This document shows, piece after piece, positions 6,244 to 12,979 of a stretch of DNA of 24,823 nucleotides (position 1 is its first letter; every line of letters starts with the position of its first letter). The DNA is from Clostridia bacterium (GTDB taxonomy: Bacteria > Bacillota > Clostridia > TANB77 > CAG-508). The stretch covers positions 1 to 24,823 of the forward strand of contig CAAEQN010000126.1 of assembly GCA_900758165.1 (NCBI GenBank), given 5' to 3'. The notes beneath the pieces were generated by a model. That model was not told the origin of the DNA. It was given only the letters and a program-made list of their open reading frames with translations, and did not search any database. The translations under genes were made by a program, and so were the position numbers.

Positions 6244-7470
6244 TTACGAGTAAAAAAATTCTTTTATCCTATCTATAAGTTTTGTAAAAAAGTTTTCATT
6301 AGAATTTGCATCTATACTACTTGATACGCTTTTTGCAAATGGTCTTGCAGCTATATATCTTACCAATGCATAAGCTGTTCTATATTCTGCTCTTACAGTA
6401 CTTATTAATCTTCCTGTTGCAAATTTTACTGGTATATTTAGCATTACCTTTCCTGCAACATCACTTTTGCTAATATTTGTGATTCCTTGTCCTGTTAAAA
6501 TTACGTTATTTATTCTTTGCTTGATTCCTTGATTTGTAATGTCTTTATTTATCAAAGTGAATATCTCTTCAACTCTTGCTTCTATTATTTCTATTAATTC
6601 CGAACTTTTTATAACTTTATTTTTAGAATCTTCTGCAGAGTTTAGTACTATTTCATTGTCATTATCTATATATGACCTCATAGCTAATCCATATTGTCTT
6701 TTTAGTTTTTCAGCTTCTTCTTCAGAAATATTTAATACCATTTGAATATCTTTTGTTATATTGTCTCCCCCTAAAGGTATTGTATTTGTATATACAAAAG
6801 ATGCTCCTTCAAATATTCCAATTTCTGTATTTCCTGCCCCTATATCTATTATCATTACATTATCATTTAATTCGTTAGTATCTAATATTAAATTTCTTTC
6901 TGCTAATGTAATTGGTATTATTCCGTCTATATCTATATCTGCTTTTTTACATATATTAGATAATTGTCTTATATAATCTTTATCTGCTAAAACTACTTGT
7001 GCATTTATAGTAAAAGCTGATACTAAATTTCCTACTGGGTCTTCTACAACTCGTCCATCTTCTAATACAAATTTGTCTGTTACTATATCTATTATACTTT
7101 TGCCTTCTGGAATATCTATATCTTTTACTTGCAATAAAGCAGAAGACACGTCTTTTGCTGTTATTCCCGAATATTTATCTTTAATTGTTTTTGTAACACT
7201 ATTTTGTACAATTGTTACATATTTACCTGATATTGTTAAATATGCAGAGTTGATTTTGATTTCAGCTTCTTTTTCTACATCTTGTATTGCTTTTATTATA
7301 GCATTGGCTATTTCATCTTCATCTATTATTTTTGTTTTTTTAATTCCTTTACACTTATGTTCAACCGCATAGACAAGTTCTACTTGATTAAAATTATTTA
7401 CTTCTCCTACAACCAAACTTACTTTTGAGGAACCTATATCTATACCTACAATTATGTCCCCGATTGCCAA
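6244..7470 (-). CDS. ftsA: Cell division protein FtsA
   Basis: FtsA is the actin-like ATPase that tethers FtsZ to the membrane. Motifs are the phosphate-1 loop GIDIGSSK near the N-terminus, the phosphate-2 loop MIIDIGAGNTEIGIF in the middle, the VILTGQG adenosine motif, and a C-terminal amphipathic helix NFFTKLIDRIKEFF that should insert in the membrane. An upstream in-frame TTG at 7485 would give five more residues, but its codons 1-3 are the Shine-Dalgarno itself (GGAGGAG). The TTG at 7470, eight bases after GGAGG, is therefore the likely start, giving 408 residues beginning MAIGDIIVGIDIG. It has its own promoter and forms a two-gene unit with ftsZ. Confidence 0.95.
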   Translation of the reverse strand: MAIGDIIVGIDIGSSKVSLVVGEVNNFNQVELVYAVEHKCKGIKKTKIIDEDEIANAIIKAIQDVEKEAEIKINSAYLTISGKYVTIVQNSVTKTIKDKYSGITAKDVSSALLQVKDIDIPEGKSIIDIVTDKFVLEDGRVVEDPVGNLVSAFTINAQVVLADKDYIRQLSNICKKADIDIDGIIPITLAERNLILDTNELNDNVMIIDIGAGNTEIGIFEGASFVYTNTIPLGGDNITKDIQMVLNISEEEAEKLKRQYGLAMRSYIDNDNEIVLNSAEDSKNKVIKSSELIEIIEARVEEIFTLINKDITNQGIKQRINNVILTGQGITNISKSDVAGKVMLNIPVKFATGRLISTVRAEYRTAYALVRYIAARPFAKSVSSSIDANSNENFFTKLIDRIKEFFYS

Positions 7471-7508
7471 AATTAACTCCTCCAATTTTACTGCTTTTAT
7501 TTTTTATA

Positions 7509-7537
7509 AGAATATTATATTTTGCAAAAAAAGTCAA
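7509..7537 (-). promoter_or_regulatory. Sigma-A promoter for ftsA-ftsZ
   Basis: On the minus strand the -35 is TTGACT (7537-7532), the spacer is 17 bp and the -10 is TATTCT (7514-7509), about 40 bases before the ftsA start. A phased A-tract repeat array abuts and overlaps the -35 from upstream. It would allow ftsAZ expression independent of the murA-sbp genes. Confidence 0.65.
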
Positions 7538-7588
7538 TAGTTTTGTTATAATTTTGTAATATTTTTGTAATATTTTTTCAAAACTATT
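7533..7588 (-). repeat. Phased 11-bp A-tract repeats inside an inverted repeat, at the ftsA promoter
   Basis: In plus-strand notation, GTAATATTTTT occurs twice in tandem (7556-7566, 7567-7577). It is preceded by the related GTTATAATTTT (7545-7555) and GTCAATAGTTTT (7533-7544). The period of 11-12 bp is close to one DNA turn. A perfect 10-bp inverted repeat, AATAGTTTTG (7536-7545) and CAAAACTATT (7579-7588), encloses the array and overlaps the -35. It could be an UP element, curved DNA or an operator. Confidence 0.6.
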
Positions 7589-7619
7589 GTTTTTATTGAT
7601 TTTATCAAATATAAATATT

Positions 7620-8006
7620 TTATTCTTCTATTTTTTGTTCTTTTTTATTTCTTTTTTCTTCTAATTTTTTCATCATCATATCTACGTAATATCTACGAAT
7701 AATAGCTAGATTTGTAAACATTCTTCCTACAAACACAACTATTGCAGCTAAATATATATCTACATTTAGCTTTTGACCTAATATTGTAAGTAATATTGCT
7801 AAAATTGCATTACCAAAAAATCCTGTTATAAATATTGTTAGATTAAAATTCTTTTTTAATGTAGCAAGAATTCCCCCAAACACAGAATCTAATGCAGCAA
7901 TTATCGCTATTGCTAGATATCCTGAATATGTATATGATACCATTGGTGCAAACATTCCAATTACTGCTCCTATTACACACCCTAAAATTATTGCTATTAA
8001 TATCAT
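7620..8006 (-). CDS. sbp: Small basic protein Sbp (DUF1290 family)
   Basis: This 128-residue membrane protein has about four hydrophobic segments (roughly 2-22, 28-48, 56-78, 82-98) and a highly charged C-terminal tail of K and E. The pattern LGCVIGAVIGMFAP, then AALDSVFGGILA, then FITGFFGNAILAILLTILG is typical of the sbp gene found just before ftsA in Firmicutes. Its function is unknown. Its ATG overlaps the stop codon of the preceding DUF881 gene (TAATG), indicating translational coupling. About 130 bases with the ftsA promoter and repeat array follow it. Confidence 0.88.
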   Translation of the reverse strand: MILIAIILGCVIGAVIGMFAPMVSYTYSGYLAIAIIAALDSVFGGILATLKKNFNLTIFITGFFGNAILAILLTILGQKLNVDIYLAAIVVFVGRMFTNLAIIRRYYVDMMMKKLEEKRNKKEQKIEE

Positions 8007-8719
8007 TAGTCTGTAACCTCCTTCATATATTTAATATCTATACCTTCTGAATATTTTGGTATTTTTATATTTCTTTGTTTTTCTAATTTTACAGATTTTC
8101 CGCTATTATTATATCTATCTATATAACCACTATCCTTTAAACATAAAGTACTTGTTAAGTATGTTTGATTTCCAATGGCTTTTACAATATATGGAGATAC
8201 TAATCTTTGTGATGGTTTTACTAATATGTAAGTATCTATATCAACTATATCTGTCATGTTTATAATTCTTACCCCATTTATCGAAATAGCTTCTGCTCCT
8301 GCAAATCGTAATTCATTTATTAATTCTACTAAATCACTTGCTTCAATTGGATGTTCTTGTTTATCTGTTAATGTTATTACAACTCCATCTCCTGTTACAT
8401 CCGTTGTTCCTAAAATTAATTTAGACTTTTTCAATTCCTCATCTAATAACTCTGAAGATTCTTCATTTGACTCAATTTTACTATTATATTCTTCTATTTT
8501 TGAATTTGTATCTGCTAGCTTTTCGTTTACTTCTTCATATTTACTTTTCCATGTTGATATCTGTTCTCTTAATTCTGACTCTCTCATATTTTCTATATCT
8601 GTTTGATTTACTTTTTCCACAGTTTTAAATTGAATCAGCGCAACTGTTACTAAACATATAGTTACAGCAAAAATACTAACAGACATAGTTATATTTGCTT
8701 TATCTAATTTAATTTTCAA
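8006..8719 (-). CDS. ylxX: DUF881 membrane-anchored protein, second of two tandem copies
   Basis: The 237-residue protein has one N-terminal membrane helix (about 9-29), a coiled-coil region rich in E, K and S (about 38-100), and the DUF881 domain with the GTTDVTGDGVVITLTD and LVELINELRFAGAEAISINGVRI blocks. The start is a TTG at 8719 preceded by AGAGAGG; no nearby ATG retains the membrane helix. It is a paralogue of the gene directly upstream, 14 bases away, and corresponds by position to ylxX of the Bacillus divIB-ylxW-ylxX-sbp order. It is likely extracytoplasmic with an envelope or division-related role, but no activity is established for the family. Confidence 0.85.
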   Translation of the reverse strand: MKIKLDKANITMSVSIFAVTICLVTVALIQFKTVEKVNQTDIENMRESELREQISTWKSKYEEVNEKLADTNSKIEEYNSKIESNEESSELLDEELKKSKLILGTTDVTGDGVVITLTDKQEHPIEASDLVELINELRFAGAEAISINGVRIINMTDIVDIDTYILVKPSQRLVSPYIVKAIGNQTYLTSTLCLKDSGYIDRYNNSGKSVKLEKQRNIKIPKYSEGIDIKYMKEVTD

Positions 8720-8733
8720 TCCTATCTACCTCT

Positions 8734-9453
8734 CTATTCTACATATTTTATATATTTAGGATTTATTATTCCTGTATATTTTTTTATTGATATATTATTT
8801 GATTGCTTAATCGTGGCATTTATTGCTTGATTGCAATATTCAATTATTCCTCCTGGTCTTGAAAGTGCTGAATTCATCCATACAGAGCTTCCTATTGCTT
8901 TTATGACAAATGGAGAACTTACCTTTTCGCCATTTACATTAATTACATTCCCTTCACAGGTAATTGAAGTTGTGGAAACTACTCTTTGGTCATTTATAGA
9001 AATAGCTTCTGCTCCTGCATTTCTCAACTCATTTACAATACTTAATATATCACCATAATGAACTAGAGCATAACTTGGATCTAATGTTGTGCTATCTGAT
9101 GTAGAATTCTGGTTATCTTTTAGAGTTACTATAACTCCTTCTCCAGATACATCTGTTAGTCCTATTAAAATATTATTTTTCTTTAACTCTTCCTCTTTCT
9201 CTGTTGATCCTTCTGTGTTTTCACTAGCCTGTAGTCTTATTTTTTCCAATCTTTTTTCAGAATCTTGTAAAGCAGAATATGTATCATCATATTTCTCTTT
9301 CCATTTTAAAACTTGATCTCTTAAATCATTACTTGAAAATGTTTGTGATACTACTTTATTTGCACTATTTATTGTTCTTATTTGGACAACAATTGTCATT
9401 GTAAGTATCAGACACATTATCCCTAATGTTATTGCTATTTGCTTTTTATTCAA
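8734..9453 (-). CDS. ylxW: DUF881 membrane-anchored protein, first of two tandem copies
   Basis: This 239-residue protein has the same architecture as its neighbour: an N-terminal membrane helix (about 6-26), a charged coiled coil (about 40-95), and a DUF881 domain with GLTDVSGEGVIVTLKD and IVNELRNAGAEAISINDQRVVS. The two copies share the AGAEAISIN core but have diverged elsewhere, so the duplication is old. Translation starts at a TTG (9453) placed nine bases after AAAGGAG. It is 14 bases downstream of ftsQ and corresponds in position to ylxW. Function is unknown; the cluster suggests a role at the septum or envelope. Confidence 0.85.
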   Translation of the reverse strand: MNKKQIAITLGIMCLILTMTIVVQIRTINSANKVVSQTFSSNDLRDQVLKWKEKYDDTYSALQDSEKRLEKIRLQASENTEGSTEKEEELKKNNILIGLTDVSGEGVIVTLKDNQNSTSDSTTLDPSYALVHYGDILSIVNELRNAGAEAISINDQRVVSTTSITCEGNVINVNGEKVSSPFVIKAIGSSVWMNSALSRPGGIIEYCNQAINATIKQSNNISIKKYTGIINPKYIKYVE

Positions 9454-9467
9454 TCTTTTTCACTCCT

Positions 9468-10595
9468 TTATACACTTTCTCTAAAATATGGATCATATTT
9501 ATTTACATCTCTATTAACAAATATTTCTCCTTTTACCCCTTTTTCTAAAGATAGAATTTTTTGTACTAAGCCCATTCTTGTTTCGATATAACTACAATCT
9601 CCTAAATAAACTGTCTTTTGTTCTGTTTGTAAATTTAATATATAATTATTCGAATTTGTAATATCTATAGATGTGATTAAATCTGCTATTTCTCTATTTT
9701 TTGCTTCCTTCATTATTTTATTTACTGTTCCGAGTTTAGCAAGATCTTCATCATTTAATCTGTTTCCTGCTTTATAGTCTTCTTTTAATGTTAATGTTCC
9801 TGTAAGTATTGGTAGTTCCTTTTTTATACTTGATATTTCTAGCATATATCCTTGATTGTTGATGTATACATATCCATTTCCGTATTCTAACATATATTTA
9901 GGAATTCTTTCTACTACATTTATCTCTATAGTATTTGGTAACTTTTTGTTTATTTCAACTTCATTTATATATGTATTTTGTTTTATATTATTTATGGCTT
10001 TGTATTTATTTGTTCTAAAAATATTCTCATCTAAATATATTCCAGATAAACTAACAATTTCCTCTTTTGTTATCAAACTATTTCCTTTTACATCAATTTT
10101 TTTTATGTTGAACAATGGTGAAAGCATAGCAAATACGATAGTTCCTATTACTATAAATAATAATATTGTTAATTTTAAAATTTTCTTTCTCTTTTTTAGT
10201 TTGCTATTTTCGTTATTTTGATTACTAACTCTATAATTATTTTTCTTTATTTTTTGTGTGTAATCTTCATTTTTTTGTTTAGTTCTTACTATTTTATTGT
10301 TTTCTTTATTTTGTTTGACTAGATTATTTTTCTTTTTTTCTGCCTTTTTCTTTTCGTTTTTTACTTTTTCTTTTTCTGGTATTCTTGTTACTCCTATTAT
10401 AATTTCATCATCATAATTTTTCTTTTTTACTGCTTGTCCTTGTTTTTCATTTGCTTTTACTTTCTTATTCTTTTTAGAGGCAGATTTCTCACCTGCCTTT
10501 TTTTCTTTTAATTTCTTTGCCCTTAATTTTTTCTCCTCTTTTGACTCATAGTCAAAGTTATATAAGTTTTTCTCTTTTTTTTGTTTTTTTACCAT
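9468..10595 (-). CDS. ftsQ: Cell division protein FtsQ/DivIB with a long lysine-rich cytoplasmic tail
   Basis: FtsQ/DivIB is a bitopic divisome protein. The start chosen is the ATG at 10595, which follows AAGGTGAT; the upstream in-frame TTG at 10622 has no ribosome binding site and would translate through this one. That gives 375 residues. Residues 1-138 are an exceptionally K/E/N-rich cytoplasmic tail. A membrane helix spans about 140-159 (ILKLTILLFIVIGTIVFAML). A POTRA domain follows from about 162 (NIKKIDVKGNSLITKEEI) through INVVERIPKYMLEYGNGYVYI, ending in the FtsQ beta domain. Bacillus DivIB has a much shorter tail of about 30 residues. It lies 44 bases downstream of murA and upstream of the DUF881 pair. 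Confidence 0.9.
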   Translation of the reverse strand: MVKKQKKEKNLYNFDYESKEEKKLRAKKLKEKKAGEKSASKKNKKVKANEKQGQAVKKKNYDDEIIIGVTRIPEKEKVKNEKKKAEKKKNNLVKQNKENNKIVRTKQKNEDYTQKIKKNNYRVSNQNNENSKLKKRKKILKLTILLFIVIGTIVFAMLSPLFNIKKIDVKGNSLITKEEIVSLSGIYLDENIFRTNKYKAINNIKQNTYINEVEINKKLPNTIEINVVERIPKYMLEYGNGYVYINNQGYMLEISSIKKELPILTGTLTLKEDYKAGNRLNDEDLAKLGTVNKIMKEAKNREIADLITSIDITNSNNYILNLQTEQKTVYLGDCSYIETRMGLVQKILSLEKGVKGEIFVNRDVNKYDPYFRESV

Positions 10596-10639
10596 TTTAT
10601 CACCTTCTTTTTTGTAATACAAATTATTCTATCTATATT

Positions 10640-11906
10640 TTATAACACTTTAGGAGTTTCCTTTATTTTAATATTGGCTCCTAACTTATTTAATTTTTTA
10701 TCTATATTCTCGTATCCTCTTAATATATATTCAATATTTGTAATTCTAGATGTTCCTTTTGCTTGTAGTCCAGCCAATACCATTGCTACTCCGCCTCTTA
10801 AATCTGTACTTTTTACTGTTGTAGCAGACAATCTCTTGACCCCTGTTATTATTGCAACATTTCCTTCTAATTTGTTTTTTGCACCCATTCTTTTTAATTC
10901 TGATAAATATTTAAATCTATTTTCAAATATATTTTCTGTTATCACAGATGTTCCTCTTGCTATAGATAGCATAGCCCCAAAAATTGACTGCATATCTGTT
11001 GGGAACCCTGGATATGGCATTGTCTTAATCTCTATTGCTTTCAAGCGTGGTGGAGCCTCTAATTTTATTGCGTTCTTCTCTATTAATATGTTGCATCCAG
11101 CTTCTTCTAGTTTTGAAATTACTGGTATTAGTTGTTCTGGAATTGCATTTTTTATTTTTATTTTTCCTCCTGTAATAGCCCCGTGCACATAAAAATGTTC
11201 CTGCTTCTATCCTATCTGGCATAACTTTGTATTGTACTTCTGTTAATTTTTTTACTCCTATTATTTCAATAACATTTGTACCTTCTCCTTGAATGTTTGC
11301 TCCCATTTTTCGTAGCATCTTTGCTAAATCTACTATCTCTGGTTCTCTTGCAGCATTTGTAATAGTCGTTTTTCCTTCGGCCAATACTGTTGCCAGGATT
11401 ATATTTTCTGTTGCTCCTACACTTGGAAAATCCAAGTCTATATTTGTCCCTATTATTTTATCACAACTGCACCTAATAAATCCATACTCTTCGCTAATAT
11501 TTATACCTAATTTTTTAAAAGCTTTTAAATGTAAGTCTATAGGTCTTACTCCAATGTCACATCCTCCTGGATATGAAAAAGTTACTTCTTTAAATCTACC
11601 AAGTAATGCGCCCGCCAATATTACAGTAGATCTCATCTCTCTCATTAAATCTTCTGCTATTTCTTTTTTGTTTATGTATTTAGAATCAATTTCTATTTTA
11701 TCTTTATTTTTATTTACTTTACAACCCAGATATTTTAATATTTGTAAAGTAACTTGTGTATCATGTATGTCTGGTACATTATATATTTTACTTTTCCTGC
11801 CATTTAGTATTGTAGCAGCTATTATTGGGAGAGATGCATTTTTAGACCCTGATATTTTTACCTCTCCTTCTAATTTATGTCCTCCTTCTATTATATAACA
11901 ACTCAT
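10640..11906 (-). CDS. murA: MurA, UDP-N-acetylglucosamine 1-carboxyvinyltransferase, interrupted by a +1 frameshift at a CGG codon
   Basis: MurA transfers enolpyruvate from PEP to UDP-GlcNAc, the first committed step of peptidoglycan synthesis. Motifs are SGSKNASLP (19-27; K22, N23), YPGGCDIGVRPIDLH with catalytic C116, and MPDRIEAGTFLCA. The zero frame then meets CGG (11183-11181) and runs about 50 unrelated residues to a stop at 11025. Skipping the C restores GAITGGKIKIKNA, then PYPGFPTDMQSIFGAML, TDLRGG and the normal C-terminus, ending at 10640. The shifted product is 421 residues, a standard MurA length. Both halves are intact and conserved, which argues against an old pseudogene. Starts at ATG 11906 after GAGGAAGG. 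It heads the ftsQ-DUF881-sbp cluster, where Bacillus has murB. Confidence 0.93.
11180..11186 (-). other. Putative +1 recoding site GCA-C-GGG in murA
   Basis: The zero-frame codons are TGT GCA CGG GGC; the functional frame is TGT GCA (C) GGG GCT ATT ACA, giving C-A-G-A-I-T as in other MurA proteins. As in sigE, the skipped base is the C of CGG and the next codon is a glycine codon. A four-G run is present, so one surplus G is an alternative explanation; that would give C-A-R-A-I-T, with an unusual arginine. P-site slippage is unlikely because GCA and CAC do not share pairing. Confidence 0.65.
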
Positions 11907-11983
11907 GCCTATGTCCTTCCTCTCTAAAGTATCTATTTACTTTCTATTTTTATTAATTATGTTATATAATATGTTTTTTATAT

Positions 11984-12013
11984 AAAAAAAGTGAGAAGAA
12001 TGTGTCTCCTCAC
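11984..12013 (-). terminator. Intrinsic terminator after the patatin gene
   Basis: On the minus strand GTGAGGAG (12013-12006) pairs with CTTCTCAC (11998-11991) with one mismatch, followed by seven T (11990-11984). It lies 37 bases past the patatin stop and 80 bases before murA, so murA starts a new transcription unit. I do not see a convincing -35/-10 pair in the short remaining gap. Confidence 0.75.
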
Positions 12014-12049
12014 GAATTTAGCCTTCTCTTCTTATGTAATAAAAGCAAT

Positions 12050-12904
12050 TTAATTTTGTCCCTCAATCATCTCTTTTATTTCTTTCATGTGTTCAATTGC
12101 TGTAACATAACCTCTTTCATAACAATAATCTATTTTCTTTACATTAAATACACTAGCTTCTGGTAAATCTAAAGTAATTGCATAATCACTACTTGCAATT
12201 TCTGCTGCAGTCCTTTGGTCAAATAGTAAGTCTACAGATTTTAATGCTACTTCAAATATATTCTTTGGGTCGTTATCGTTCTTTGAGCTAAATCTTATAG
12301 ACAATACTTTTTCTGCTCCTAATTTTCTTACCTCTTGTGCTGGTAAATTGTCTATTATTCCTCCATCAACAAATTTGTGCCTTTGGTATATTGTTGGAGC
12401 AAATACTCCTGGATAGCTTGCACTCGCTCTAACAGCTTTTCCAATAGTTATGTCTCTTATATATGTATCTTCTTTAAAATTTTTATCATATTCGTGGTTT
12501 GTAAAAACATATTTTTTGCTCTCTGTTATATCTACTGTTGGCATTACAGTAGGCATTTTTATATCTAAAATATTCTTCATTCCTTTTAGCTCTGCGCATT
12601 CATTTATAGCTGTTTCTATTCTCTCTCCTGACAATAGACCATATCCCATAAAATTCTTTCTGCTTTTTACATTTGACCAATAATATTTTGGGTCTGCTTT
12701 CATAATTTCTTTTGCAAAATATTTAAATAGTTTTAACATCTCATCTGTAGTATATCCCATAGTGTATAAAGCTGATATTATACTTCCTATACTTGTTCCA
12801 CCTATATATCCAATTTCAATTCCATTTTCTTCAAGGGCTTTTAATACTCCGACATGACCTGCTCCCTTAATTCCTCCACCAGCTAAAGCTAAACCTATTT
12901 TCAT
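12050..12904 (-). CDS. Patatin-like phospholipase / acyl hydrolase (RssA type)
   Basis: The start chosen is the ATG at 12904 (284 residues, beginning MKIGLALAGGGIKGAGHVGVL), which matches the family N-terminus and follows AAGGAG, though with a slightly long 12-base spacing. An in-frame TTG at 12943 has no binding site. The oxyanion glycine loop is at 9-15, the nucleophile elbow GTSIG at 36-40 (S38), and the catalytic dyad aspartate is D180 in VDGGIIDNLPAQE. These make a Ser-Asp hydrolase acting on lipid acyl esters. No signal peptide is seen, so it is probably cytoplasmic or membrane-associated. The substrate is unknown. It is 75 bases downstream of topB and ends at a terminator. Confidence 0.88.
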   Translation of the reverse strand: MKIGLALAGGGIKGAGHVGVLKALEENGIEIGYIGGTSIGSIISALYTMGYTTDEMLKLFKYFAKEIMKADPKYYWSNVKSRKNFMGYGLLSGERIETAINECAELKGMKNILDIKMPTVMPTVDITESKKYVFTNHEYDKNFKEDTYIRDITIGKAVRASASYPGVFAPTIYQRHKFVDGGIIDNLPAQEVRKLGAEKVLSIRFSSKNDNDPKNIFEVALKSVDLLFDQRTAAEIASSDYAITLDLPEASVFNVKKIDYCYERGYVTAIEHMKEIKEMIEGQN

Positions 12905-12979
12905 TGTATTTTCACTCTCCTTATATTCTTTATTTTTTATCAATTATACAATATTGTTTTGGTAAATATAATATTCTTA

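Noticed and set aside
7470..7485. FtsA starting at the TTG at 7485
   Set aside because: That start would have its first codons coincide with the GGAGGAG ribosome binding site; the TTG at 7470 has ideal spacing.
10640..11188. A separate 182-residue gene for the C-terminal part of MurA
   Set aside because: Its apparent ATG lies at the frameshift junction (ATGTGCACGG), with no ribosome binding site. The sequence is simply the continuation of MurA in the +1 frame.
11293..11898. Plus-strand ORF of 201 codons and a second one at 10581-11192
   Set aside because: Both are antisense to murA with hydrophobic, unrecognisable translations; murA itself explains the region.
3200..11906. sigE and murA as ordinary pseudogenes
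   Set aside because: Everything downstream of each break is free of stops and keeps family-conserved residues, neighbouring sporulation and wall genes are intact, and both breaks share the same codon. Sequencing error is still possible and is stated as the main alternative.
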